Of a DNA stretch of 64,000 nucleotides, positions 55,143 to 63,694 are shown piece after piece (position 1 is the first letter of the stretch; each line of letters opens with the position of its first letter). Position numbers and translations under genes: made by a program. The DNA comes from Sporosarcina luteola. GTDB lineage: Bacteria; Bacillota; Bacilli; Bacillales_A; Planococcaceae. The stretch lies in NCBI RefSeq assembly GCF_007991495.1, contig NZ_BJYL01000035.1, forward strand, positions 1-64,000, given 5' to 3'. Under the pieces are notes generated by a model. It saw only the letters and a list, made by a program, of their open reading frames with translations. It did not search any database and was not told where the DNA came from.

Positions 55143-55180
55143 TGAAAACGGAGCACCGAGAATTGGGGCTCCGTTTTTTT
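55143..55180. terminator. Terminator between EAL gene and threonine exporter
   Basis: AAAACGGAGC/GCTCCGTTTT stem with A and T runs. Bidirectional. Confidence 0.88.
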
Positions 55181-55634
55181 AGAGTTTATGAGCGCTTCGT
55201 TTTTTCATCCGCGATTTGAAGATGAGTTGAATAATCACTTCCGCAAAAACAAGGCCCATTGCAATCGCTCCAGACACCATAAAAGCCCGAGTCGCAAAGG
55301 AGATTGCGGTCAGATTATCATTTTCAACGAAATGCCTCATTGCATTATAAGCCGTCCCACCAGGAACGAGTGGTATAATACCCGCGACGCTGAAAATGAT
55401 CATTGGCGTCCTGAAACGCTTGGCGAAAATATGGGCGACGAGCGCTACTACAAAAGCTCCGAGAAACGAAGCTTGGACAGGGTCCCCGGAAAAGACATTG
55501 AACACACTGTAAATCATCCAACCAGCCATCCCAACAAACCCACAGTAAAACAGCATCTTCCTTGGTGCATTAAAAATGATGCCGAACCCAGCTGCAGCAA
55601 GGAAGCTAAAGATCGCCTGCAACAACCAATCCAA
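55179..55634 (-). CDS. ThrE-type threonine/serine exporter, C-terminal subunit
   Basis: Membrane protein of about 151 residues with five predicted helices, the ThrE_2-type half. APRKMLFYCGFVGMAGW and PMIIFSVAGIIPLVPGGTAY hold the conserved PLVPGG. The TTG at 55634 follows AAAGGAGGGG; the longer frame reaches back into the partner gene. The start lies 16 nt after the partner stop, so they form one operon and likely one transporter. Confidence 0.85.
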   Translation of the reverse strand: MDWLLQAIFSFLAAAGFGIIFNAPRKMLFYCGFVGMAGWMIYSVFNVFSGDPVQASFLGAFVVALVAHIFAKRFRTPMIIFSVAGIIPLVPGGTAYNAMRHFVENDNLTAISFATRAFMVSGAIAMGLVFAEVIIQLIFKSRMKKRSAHKL

Positions 55635-55650
55635 TGGAACCCCTCCTTTC

Positions 55651-56397
55651 TTAGAATGATAATACGAGCGCAACTCCCGCACCGATGGCAAAGGCGGTCA
55701 AAAACGCTTCCGCCCCTTTCGATAAGCCTGACATGAAATGGCCAGCCATCAAATCCCGCACTGCATTCGTAATGAGCAGTCCAGGTACGAGCGGCATAAC
55801 CCCGCCGATAATAATCTTATCCAAATCCGTCCCGAAATTCAGATGAACAAAGATGTATGCGACAAGCGCAACGCTGAGCGCGGCTATGAATTCGGCAAAG
55901 AACTTTACTTTCGTCAGCTCATGGACTATTGTCACAAAAATAAGACCGACGCCACCCGCAATAAAAGCAGCAGGCATATCCGACCATATCCCTTCGTATA
56001 AAACGAGGAAACAAGCACTTGCAATGCTCGCAGCAAGAATTTGCAGCCATAACGGAAACATGACATTCGCCCGTTCAATTTCCAACAGCCGGCCATAAGC
56101 TTCTTCCAATGTATATTCGTTTGTGGACAGTTTTCGGGATACTCCATTGACAAGCGCAACCTTTTCAAGATCGGTTGACCTGCTCCTTATGCGGATCAGC
56201 TTCGTATGATAAGGACTTCCAGGCGATAAAATGATCCCAGTAGGCGTCACAAAACTTTCAACCGCCGACAGCTCCTGCGTCCTAGCCATCCGCTCCATCG
56301 TATCTTCCACCCGATATGTCTCCGCCCCCGCCTCCATCATCAGACGGCCAGCCAGCAAACAACAATCGATCGCCATCTCCTTATCAACAACCGACAC
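55651..56397 (-). CDS. ThrE-type threonine/serine exporter, N-terminal subunit
   Basis: Membrane protein of 248 residues. The N-terminal soluble part (residues 1-110, with AGRLMMEAGAETYRVEDTMER and the SFVTPTGI segment) carries the hydrolase-like ThrE motif; five membrane helices follow with GGVMPLVPGLLITNAVRD near residue 195. The start is GTG; an ATG seven codons on has its ribosome site too close. With the C-terminal half it should export threonine or serine. Confidence 0.85.
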   Translation of the reverse strand: MSVVDKEMAIDCCLLAGRLMMEAGAETYRVEDTMERMARTQELSAVESFVTPTGIILSPGSPYHTKLIRIRSRSTDLEKVALVNGVSRKLSTNEYTLEEAYGRLLEIERANVMFPLWLQILAASIASACFLVLYEGIWSDMPAAFIAGGVGLIFVTIVHELTKVKFFAEFIAALSVALVAYIFVHLNFGTDLDKIIIGGVMPLVPGLLITNAVRDLMAGHFMSGLSKGAEAFLTAFAIGAGVALVLSF

Positions 56398-56464
56398 ACT
56401 CTCACCCCACTGTCCTTTTCACCCATTTTAAGGGAAGACTAGCAAAAAAACAACGCACACCCAT

Positions 56465-56477
56465 GGTGGCAGGCACC
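56465..56477. repeat. GGTGGCAGGCACC palindromic 13-mer
   Basis: Near-perfect GGTG/CACC palindrome just before the short AATGAGCC array. Same element as at 8586 and 36632. Confidence 0.5.
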
Positions 56478-56485
56478 CAAACAAT

Positions 56486-56550
56486 TAGCCGTTGCGCGAA
56501 AGAATGAGCCCTTCTTGGAATAAACGGGCCGTTCTGCGAAAGAATGAGAA
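56486..56550. repeat. Short 20-bp phased AATGAGCC array
   Basis: Degenerate cores at 56486, 56506, 56526 and 56546 (TAGCC, GAGCC, GGGCC, GAGAA), 20 bp apart, same family as the array at 22523. The end box ACGATTCAAACAAC is at 56552-56565 and joins the terminator of the beta-propeller gene. Confidence 0.8.
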
Positions 56551-56570
56551 AACGATTCAAACAACGACAT

Positions 56571-56604
56571 AAAAAAACGGAGCTTACTTCAGCCCCGTTT
56601 TTTC
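56571..56604 (-). terminator. Terminator of the beta-propeller gene
   Basis: AAAAACGG/CCGTTTTT stem with inner GC pairs and T runs on both strands. Confidence 0.85.
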
Positions 56605-56605
56605 T

Positions 56606-58762
56606 TTATTTCACTTTCAATGTTTCAATTTCCTTGAACGTATTCAAATCATAGCTAATAATTTCCCGAGGGGATAAGGTATAGACGGAGTCTCCGCTGT
56701 AAATCAACCGATGGACTTGAGCTTCCCACTCTTCGTATTGCTGACCCGCTGCTTTCGGTTTCACTAAATCACCTTTCAGCAAGATGCCACGATCTGCCGT
56801 TATTTCATAAATCATCGCACCAGACCCTTTGTAATCCACTTCGAATTCCTTCCCTGTCTCCTCATAGATGCTGACCGGGAAGCCAAATAGGCTCCTGTTT
56901 TGATGTTGGAATAACGCTTTGTGATCGTATTGCAATGGAGAATAGGTCCCTTGCCCTCCAATAATTTCTGTATACTTCTCCTTCGGATGATTGAAATCGG
57001 TGACGTCGAATAAGGATATCTTCATTCCCTTTGTCACAATGAACGGCTCGCCTCCCGATGGATTTTTCCGAGCGACAGTTTCATAACCGAAGCCAATCAA
57101 ATGATTTTCATCCAATGGGTGCAGATAGTTAGAGAAGCCTGGTATTTTTAATTCACCTAACACTTCCGGCTTTGCGGGATCCGCAACATCAATGACGAAC
57201 AATGGATCTGTCTCTCTGAACGTCACCATATATGCTTTATCGCCCATGAACCTTGCAGAGTAGATCCGCTCGCCTTCCGCGAGTCCTTTAACCGATCCAG
57301 ACAACTGCATTCCTTCATCCAAAATGAACAGATGGTTTTTCGAAGGATTTTTATCATCCCACATATTTCCTTCCGTCATGACAACCCGGAAATTCCCCTC
57401 ATACTCATCCATAGAGAATTGGTTCAAAACAGTCCCTTTCAACTCGGCGGAGCTGTAAAAATTGACATTCGTTCCATCCAACTTGAACTTGAAAAACTCC
57501 GTATCGACTTTCGCGGGATGCCAGATCATCATTTCTTTGTTGCCGGATTTCGTGCTCATTTCATATTTCGCAGCGGTTAAATACAAATGGTCTTTCGTCA
57601 TATACATTTGTTCGCTGCTGCCGAGAAAACCTTTCGTCTCAAGCTTTCCTGTTTTTGCTGAAGATAAATCGATTGCGGTAATCACAGAATAGGACGGCTC
57701 CATTGCACCAGGCAAAATAGCGATATCCTTGAACTCCATGAAACTCTTTTCTTCTTTCTTGTTCGAATCAATAATGACAGGACGTAATGTCTCCCCTTTG
57801 ATTTCATCCATCGCCCATAAATAAGGTTGCATATTCGTCACCAGATAGAGCATATTTCCGGTTTTCCTTGCGCTTTTCAAATAACCTTCCACCCCGATTT
57901 CACGAACGAACGCCGGATGTTTCCGGTCTTCAATCCTGTAGATTCGAGCTGTCGTAAAGCTATTAGATTGCATCATCCGATCCGCCATTGTCTTTTTTTC
58001 AGGGTTCCTTTCAAACTTCTCCCCGAGTACAATTAATAAGTTGTCGTGCAGGAAGAGTTGCGACGGATAATAGTCCCCATCCGCTTTAATCTCAGCTGTC
58101 ACTTTCATCTGCTTAGGATCGCGTATATCAACAATTTTCACAATGCCCTCTTCAAAAATGGAATATAAATAATCGCCGTCGGTTTTTACGATATCCGACT
58201 CATCGACACCTTCCACTTGAATATTTGTCGAAGAATAGTCATTCCCGCCACTCGCCTTTGAAGATTCCGCACTGTCGAGCGCCATCTCTTCACGTTCCGC
58301 ACCGTCATGACTAGAAGTTACCATTTGCATATCCTTCAATCTTTCGAAATATGCCTGTAAATCATCCGCAGAGCTGATTGATTGAATTGACTCATAAACG
58401 GTGAATTCAAGTTTGTCTTTCTTAAGCAACTTAAATAATTGCCCATCTACCGCTTTTTTATCCATTTGCAATGTGTACTTCCCGGGTTGCAGCCCATTCA
58501 CTTGCACAGTCTTACGGTCATCCGATAAATCAATCGCCGCATCGACCTTTTTTCCGCTACGGTCTGTCACATAAATATAGCCGGATGTAATGGATGTCTT
58601 TGCGATCGGCTCAGAAAAGTAAGCCTTCCATCCATTTTCGCTAAGCGCTGTTCCCGCGGCAGAAACCGTCACCTTTTCAACGAAAAAAGCAAAAACAATA
58701 GCCAATACGACCATGACCAAAGAAGCTCCAAGCCAAACAAACGGTTTTCTCACATTCAACAC
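56606..58762 (-). CDS. Beta-propeller domain protein, cell-surface
   Basis: Protein of 718 residues with an N-terminal membrane anchor or signal (about 8-32). A Big_5-like beta domain (about 35-125, SENGWKAYFSEPI) and a linker rich in Ser/Ala/Glu precede a large beta-propeller region from about residue 185 (VEGVDESDIVKTDGDYLYS) to the end, with repeated LxVIDVxDP and VIDxSS patterns. It matches the Beta_propel family of secreted proteins of unknown function. The first codon is GTG with TTG next, so the exact start is unsure. Confidence 0.82.
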   Translation of the reverse strand: MLNVRKPFVWLGASLVMVVLAIVFAFFVEKVTVSAAGTALSENGWKAYFSEPIAKTSITSGYIYVTDRSGKKVDAAIDLSDDRKTVQVNGLQPGKYTLQMDKKAVDGQLFKLLKKDKLEFTVYESIQSISSADDLQAYFERLKDMQMVTSSHDGAEREEMALDSAESSKASGGNDYSSTNIQVEGVDESDIVKTDGDYLYSIFEEGIVKIVDIRDPKQMKVTAEIKADGDYYPSQLFLHDNLLIVLGEKFERNPEKKTMADRMMQSNSFTTARIYRIEDRKHPAFVREIGVEGYLKSARKTGNMLYLVTNMQPYLWAMDEIKGETLRPVIIDSNKKEEKSFMEFKDIAILPGAMEPSYSVITAIDLSSAKTGKLETKGFLGSSEQMYMTKDHLYLTAAKYEMSTKSGNKEMMIWHPAKVDTEFFKFKLDGTNVNFYSSAELKGTVLNQFSMDEYEGNFRVVMTEGNMWDDKNPSKNHLFILDEGMQLSGSVKGLAEGERIYSARFMGDKAYMVTFRETDPLFVIDVADPAKPEVLGELKIPGFSNYLHPLDENHLIGFGYETVARKNPSGGEPFIVTKGMKISLFDVTDFNHPKEKYTEIIGGQGTYSPLQYDHKALFQHQNRSLFGFPVSIYEETGKEFEVDYKGSGAMIYEITADRGILLKGDLVKPKAAGQQYEEWEAQVHRLIYSGDSVYTLSPREIISYDLNTFKEIETLKVK

Positions 58763-58868
58763 CCTTCCTCATTATTCCTCTTTACAGTAGTAGACTGTTT
58801 AATATCAGTTTCGTTACATCTTTCTGAAAAAATACTTCTACTGTGAGATTAATGATCGCTTTGGGAAA

Positions 58869-58903
58869 TGAAAAAATGCCGGAAGACAGTTTCTCCCGGC
58901 ACA
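58869..58903 (-). terminator. Terminator of pcp
   Basis: TGCCGG/CCGGCA stem with AAAAAA on the left, i.e. a T run on the minus strand. Confidence 0.85.
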
Positions 58904-58917
58904 GCGACATTCACAAT

Positions 58918-59517
58918 TTACAAAACTTCAATACAAGCGACAATTGCACGTTTCAAATCCTCATGCGACCAGCTAGGCACCCTGCCGTGCTTGACCGCCA
59001 GTTCATGCGAAGCCGGAATATGAATGAAACCCGCGAGCATGTCGGAACGCTGTTCATTCACAAGATGAAGCACGCGATACATGACATGATTGCATAAATA
59101 AGCCCCTGCGGTATTCGATATTTCAGCAGGCAACCCTTGTTCCTTCAAGGCATCGACCATTTTCCGGATCGGCATATTCGTAAAATAACCGTCCGCTCCC
59201 CCTTCAATGATCGGCTCATCGACCGGGGCATGGCCGCTATTGTCCTTCGCACCGTCATTCACATTGATGGCGATCCGTTCCGGCGTAATTTTAAATCTGC
59301 CGCCAGATAATCCGAGCGATAGGACGGCATCCGGTTTGACCTCTTCAATATAAGATAAGATCCGATCTCCCGACACGCTGAAATCGACCGGCAGCACTTT
59401 ACTAAAGATTGTATATCCGCCAATTTTCTCCCCATGCAACTCATCAGCAATTTTCTGAGTCGGATTGACAGGAAAATTTAAGAATGGCTCAAAGCCTGTT
59501 AACAGCAATTTTTTCAT
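58918..59517 (-). CDS. pcp: Pyroglutamyl-peptidase I
   Basis: Cysteine peptidase of 199 residues that removes N-terminal pyroglutamate. The catalytic triad is visible: E80 in ITPERIAIN, C142 in AYLCNHVMY and H166 in GFIHIP. GFEPFLNFPVNPT at the N-terminus is the family signature. Cytoplasmic. Single gene with its own terminator; divergent from the SDR gene. Confidence 0.95.
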   Translation of the reverse strand: MKKLLLTGFEPFLNFPVNPTQKIADELHGEKIGGYTIFSKVLPVDFSVSGDRILSYIEEVKPDAVLSLGLSGGRFKITPERIAINVNDGAKDNSGHAPVDEPIIEGGADGYFTNMPIRKMVDALKEQGLPAEISNTAGAYLCNHVMYRVLHLVNEQRSDMLAGFIHIPASHELAVKHGRVPSWSHEDLKRAIVACIEVL

Positions 59518-59652
59518 TTCAACTCATCCCCTTTCCTTACCATTATAACGGAATTAATCCAATCGGCGCTCAAATCGTGCAACTCTCAAAGTTTACGGAA
59601 CCACCTTCAGGGAATAATTCATTACAGCTACAATTTAAAGGAGGAACATAAA

Positions 59653-60534
59653 ATGACGAATGACAAATACGAGAAGAAAGATGAACAAGTGATACCACAA
59701 ACACAGAATCACCAGCCCGGAGTTGAAGCAGAGATGGATCCGCCGCCTCTCTATGACGACGAGAATTACAAAGGCTCCGGAAAATTGAAAGGGAAAAACG
59801 CTTTGATTACTGGTGGTGATAGTGGAATCGGTCGTGCCGTTGCAGTCGCTTTCGCGAAAGAAGGAGCAAATGTCGCCATCGCTTATCTGGATGAAGCCGA
59901 AGACGTCGATGCGAATAAAACCGTAGAGCTTATCGAAAAATACGGAGGCAAAGCAAAGAAAATTCGCATTGACATAAGCGAGGAGGAAAATTGTGAGCAA
60001 TTGATTGACGAGTTCATCCAAGAATTCGGCAGTTTGAATATCCTCGTGAACAATGCAGGAAAGCAGTTTCCGCAAGATGACATTTCGCAAATCTCCGGCG
60101 ACCAACTGCGTGAAACATTCGAAACGAACTTCTTCGGTTTGTTCCATTTGTCGAAGGCGGCTTTGGCGCATATGAAGGACGGCGATTGCATCGTCAATAC
60201 ATCTTCCGTCACGGCGTATAACGGATCGCCTGGATTGATTGATTACTCCGCCACGAAAGGCGCCATTACGAGCTTCACCCGTTCGCTCGCTTTGAATTTG
60301 GCTGATAAGGGAATCCGTGTGAATGCAGTCGCACCCGGTCCGATTTGGACACCATTGATACCAGCGACATTTGATGCGAAAAAAGTAGAACAGCACGGAG
60401 CTGATACACCAGTGAAACGTCGCGGACAGCCAGCCGAAAATGCTCCAGCTTATGTATTTTTAGCTTCGAATGATTCAAGTTATATGACAGGACAAACGAT
60501 TCATGTCGACGGCGGTGATTATGTAGGATCTTAA
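59653..60534 (+). CDS. SDR family oxidoreductase, YhdF/YhxD-like
   Basis: Short-chain dehydrogenase of 293 residues with an N-terminal extension of about 45 residues as in general-stress SDRs. The nucleotide motif GGDSGIGRAVAVA is near residue 56, NNAG near 133, and the catalytic YSATK near 196 with an upstream Ser. Substrate unknown. AAAGGAGG precedes the ATG. Array H begins directly after the stop, and the convergent yhgE gene follows. Confidence 0.9.
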   Translation: MTNDKYEKKDEQVIPQTQNHQPGVEAEMDPPPLYDDENYKGSGKLKGKNALITGGDSGIGRAVAVAFAKEGANVAIAYLDEAEDVDANKTVELIEKYGGKAKKIRIDISEEENCEQLIDEFIQEFGSLNILVNNAGKQFPQDDISQISGDQLRETFETNFFGLFHLSKAALAHMKDGDCIVNTSSVTAYNGSPGLIDYSATKGAITSFTRSLALNLADKGIRVNAVAPGPIWTPLIPATFDAKKVEQHGADTPVKRRGQPAENAPAYVFLASNDSSYMTGQTIHVDGGDYVGS

Positions 60535-60548
60535 CAGCGTGGATGGCT

Positions 60549-60737
60549 CTTGAGCGCAGATCGCATTTTCTTGAGCGCGGAAACCATTTCCTTGAGCGTG
60601 AATCGCAGTTCCTTGAGCGCGGGACACGGTTCCTTGCGCGCGAAATGCAGTTCCTTGAGCGCGAAACACAGTTCCTTGAGCGCGAAACGCGCTTCCTTGA
60701 GCGCGAAGCATACTCCCTTGAGTGCGGACCCGCACCC
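60549..60737. repeat. 21-bp phased CTTGAGCGCG array (array H)
   Basis: Nine CTTGAGCGCG cores start at 60549 and recur every 21 bp to 60717. Spacers are mostly AAACnCAGTTC-like. The box GCGATTCAAAAAAAG at 60766-60780, preceded by CCATATC, runs into the yhgE terminator. Same family as the array at 14616. It lies between convergent genes, 14 nt after the SDR stop. Confidence 0.93.
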
Positions 60738-60772
60738 CATTGGCGCAGCCACCATATCCAAAGTCGCGATTC

Positions 60773-60817
60773 AAAAAAAGCGATCCGAAGACAAAACATC
60801 TTCGAATCGCTTTTTTC
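60773..60817 (-). terminator. Terminator of yhgE
   Basis: AAAAAGCGATCCGAAGA/TCTTCGAATCGCTTTTTT stem; bidirectional. Confidence 0.9.
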
Positions 60818-63022
60818 TTATGCTTCTACAGTATCTCGTGAATACCGTTTCTTGAAAATCAATGCAAAGTAGCCAAATGTAATCGCCAAACATGCAACCG
60901 TAAAGCCGATCAACACACCGTTATTTGCCCAAAGATGTGCCATATCACCTGTTGAGATTGCCGCTTTAAACGCTTGAACCGAATACGTCATCGGTAACAA
61001 TGTATTGAATATTTGAAGCGGTGCAGGAATCAATTCCAATGGGAACGTTCCGGCACTTGTCGTCAGTTGTAAAATCAAAACGAGAATCGCCATGAATCGA
61101 CCCGGGTCTCCAAATATAGATACTAACATCTGGACGATCGCGATGAATGTGTAGCTCGTAATGATCGCTGTCAAAATGAACATCGGCATGTTGACCGTTT
61201 CCATTCCTAAGCCCCATTTAATGATGAGTACAGCAACGATCGCTTGAACAAGTCCTACAATTGCCAAGACGGATACTTTGCTCGCCATCCATTTGAATGC
61301 GCCTGTCGGTTTGATCGCTGGTTCAACGAGTGGGAATACAATCGATAACAGCAATGCACCTACGAATAAACCAAGTGAGAGGAAGTACGGAGCAAAGCCG
61401 GTACCGTAGTTCGGTACTTCATTGATGCCTTCCTTATTCACATCTACAGGAGATGCTGCCATACTGTACGTTTTCTCGTTCGGGTTCACTTCACTTGCAG
61501 TCTCATTCGCTTCCGCAAGCTTCTCTTTTAACGTCAGCGTTCCTTCATTCAATTCCTTCATGCCGTCTGTCAATTTCGAAGAACCGTCCGCAAGCTCCTT
61601 GGATTTCGAAGCCAACGTGCCAGTTCCCTCTTTCAACGTCCCAGAGCCCGCATTCAACTCATTCAAGCCGGATGCTAAATCAGAAGATCCTTTTTTCGCT
61701 GATGCCACACCGTCAGAAAGCTGACCAAGTCCAGCCGCTAATGCGCCGTTGCCTTCTGCAAGTCCAGCTGCCCCTTCCACCAACTGCGTGGAAGAACCGT
61801 TCAACTTATCGAGTCCCGCGAATGCTTGCGCATGGCCGTCACTCAATTGGCCAGCCGCGCCGTTCACTTGTGAAGCTCCTTCATGAAGCGCTGCAGTCCC
61901 AGCTGACAACTCAGCCATTCCACCAGAAAGTTCCGCGCTTCCTTGTTTCAATTGATCCAAAGCTGCTTTCAAAGAAGTCTGCTGCTCCTCCGGTAATGTA
62001 GCTAAAATCGGTGCTAATTTTTCGGATAAATCATTCACACCGGCGTTCACATTTTTCGAGCCTTCGGTAAGTTTTTGTGCAGCCCCATTAAGAGATGCTG
62101 ACTTCTCATTAATCGTACCAATCGCTTTTCCAAACTCCGCTTCTTTTTGAGCAATTTGTGCGTAGCTATTTCGCAATTGCTCAACACCGGCAGTATAGTT
62201 CGCAATCCCATCTTTCAAATCAGCCGCGCCTTGAGTCGCCTGAACTGCACCCTTATTAAGATCTGCAACACCTGAAGACAATGCGCCCAAGCCTTTATCC
62301 AAATCAGCCGCGCCTTTTGCAGCATCATTTGTACCCTTCGCCAAACGATCGGAACCGTCTTTCAACGTCACCGTGCTTGAAGCCAATGTTTCCAAATACC
62401 CTTTCAAATCGTTAGCGCCATTTTCAAGCTCCGCAGCACCATCATGCAATTCGCCCGCGCCATCCGCAGCATCGCCAAACCCGTCACCCATTGTCGTAAT
62501 CGAGTCAAACAACTGCTCCGCATACGTGGAAGCAACCTTATCATTCACTTCTGCACGAATCTTTTCCATCGCCGTCTCCCCGATTTGAGCAGACAAGAAG
62601 TTGAAGCCCTCATTCGGCTTATACACAATCGTCAACTTCTCAGGATTTTCATCGAGCAACGTCGTAGCGTGCTCCGAAAAGTTCTCCGGTATTTCAATCG
62701 CGATATAGTAGTCCTGATTTTTCAAGCCTGCTTCCGCGTCCGCCTTTGAGACGTTTTGGATATTGAAATTGCCGCTGCCCATCAGTTTATCGACCAATTC
62801 ATCCCCGAGGGCCAGGTGCTCCCCATCCATCTCGGCACCTTCATCCGAATTGACGATTGCGACAGGAAGTGCACCCATATTGGCATATGGATCCCAAAAT
62901 GCCCATAAGAACATGCCTGCATATAAAACAGGTATAAAAAGGATGGCAATCATCGGCACAAGCATTTTTCTCGTACGCAAAAGTTGCTTCCATTCCGCAA
63001 ATATCATTGATGTTTTCTTCAT
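60818..63022 (-). CDS. yhgE: YhgE/Pip family membrane protein
   Basis: Protein of 734 residues. One membrane helix near the N-terminus (about 20-42), a very long extracellular region (about 45-530) with many DGAxxLxxGxxxL-type coiled repeats, then five membrane helices (about 540-725) of the ABC-2 type. Relatives include ESX/type VII-associated and phage receptor Pip proteins. Function in this organism is unknown; export or wall interaction is possible. GGAGGAATGACTGA precedes the ATG, and that site overlaps a TCAGTCATTC motif shared with the tetR promoter. Likely controlled by the upstream TetR. Confidence 0.88.
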   Translation of the reverse strand: MKKTSMIFAEWKQLLRTRKMLVPMIAILFIPVLYAGMFLWAFWDPYANMGALPVAIVNSDEGAEMDGEHLALGDELVDKLMGSGNFNIQNVSKADAEAGLKNQDYYIAIEIPENFSEHATTLLDENPEKLTIVYKPNEGFNFLSAQIGETAMEKIRAEVNDKVASTYAEQLFDSITTMGDGFGDAADGAGELHDGAAELENGANDLKGYLETLASSTVTLKDGSDRLAKGTNDAAKGAADLDKGLGALSSGVADLNKGAVQATQGAADLKDGIANYTAGVEQLRNSYAQIAQKEAEFGKAIGTINEKSASLNGAAQKLTEGSKNVNAGVNDLSEKLAPILATLPEEQQTSLKAALDQLKQGSAELSGGMAELSAGTAALHEGASQVNGAAGQLSDGHAQAFAGLDKLNGSSTQLVEGAAGLAEGNGALAAGLGQLSDGVASAKKGSSDLASGLNELNAGSGTLKEGTGTLASKSKELADGSSKLTDGMKELNEGTLTLKEKLAEANETASEVNPNEKTYSMAASPVDVNKEGINEVPNYGTGFAPYFLSLGLFVGALLLSIVFPLVEPAIKPTGAFKWMASKVSVLAIVGLVQAIVAVLIIKWGLGMETVNMPMFILTAIITSYTFIAIVQMLVSIFGDPGRFMAILVLILQLTTSAGTFPLELIPAPLQIFNTLLPMTYSVQAFKAAISTGDMAHLWANNGVLIGFTVACLAITFGYFALIFKKRYSRDTVEA

Positions 63023-63068
63023 TCAGTCATTCCTCCATAGTACTGATTGACCGTAAACCTCATTTGGT
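63023..63068. promoter_or_regulatory. Candidate TetR operator before yhgE
   Basis: TCAGTCATTC at 63023-63032 is identical to 63711-63720 before tetR. TGACC...GGTCA inverted half-sites follow (63049-63069 region), and the minus strand there reads TGACCAAATGA, close to TGACCGAATGA before tetR. The repeated half-sites suggest binding by the adjacent TetR protein. Confidence 0.4.
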
Positions 63069-63091
63069 CAGTCGTGAATAAAAAAAGAGTC

Positions 63092-63661
63092 TCAAGCTAA
63101 GAGACAGTTAAAAATGGTGCCACTTAATAATCCTAAAATCCGTTCTTCAGATAATTCCTCATCATGGTTTTTTCCCCAATCGACGACGAGTGCGAGATAG
63201 GATTTAAATAAAAGAAATGCAACGAGTTCACTATCACAAGGTTTCAGTTCGCCTTTTGCAATCGCCCGCTCAATTTTAGCCTTGACATAAGAAACGATTT
63301 CACTCTCGATTTGCGCCAACACTTCAATAACAGCCGGTGTACGCAATTCTTTTTCTTCGTCAATCAATTTCGCATATAATTGGTGGGTTCCGCGAAATTT
63401 CAACATTTGCATTAGCCGGGCGTGTGCGTTTTGTTCAAACGATGCGCCTTCAACAGCTACAGCGTCCGATGCTGCACGCATTTCTACGATCATTTTGAGG
63501 GCGATGGCATTGAACAGTTCTTCTTTGTTTGCAAAGAAGGTGTAGATCGTCCCTTTCCCGACATTCGCTATTTTCGCGACCTGATCCATCGTTGTGGCCT
63601 TATACCCGAATAATGAAAACGACTTTGCCGCAGCTTCCATTATTTCTTGTCTGCGATCCAC
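63092..63661 (-). CDS. yhgD: TetR family repressor, YhgD-like
   Basis: Regulator of 189 residues. The helix-turn-helix lies at about residues 25-50 (TTMDQVAKIANVGKGTIYTFFANKEELF), followed by a helical ligand domain with no recognised ligand. It is 69 bp upstream of yhgE on the same strand, as yhgD is in B. subtilis, and likely represses both. The start is GTG with GGAGGTGAAGCA upstream. Confidence 0.9.
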   Translation of the reverse strand: MDRRQEIMEAAAKSFSLFGYKATTMDQVAKIANVGKGTIYTFFANKEELFNAIALKMIVEMRAASDAVAVEGASFEQNAHARLMQMLKFRGTHQLYAKLIDEEKELRTPAVIEVLAQIESEIVSYVKAKIERAIAKGELKPCDSELVAFLLFKSYLALVVDWGKNHDEELSEERILGLLSGTIFNCLLA

Positions 63662-63694
63662 TGCTTCACCTCCATAGGAAGTAATTTATGTCCA

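Noticed and set aside
59635-60396. Long minus-strand ORF opposite the SDR gene
   Set aside because: The + strand has intact SDR motifs; the minus frame shows no motif or start site.
4389-60737. CRISPR arrays
   Set aside because: Period of 20-21 bp is far too short, spacers are repeated and not unique, and there are no cas genes.
60275-60872. ORFs across array H
   Set aside because: Several overlapping frames on both strands, all due to the 21-bp period.
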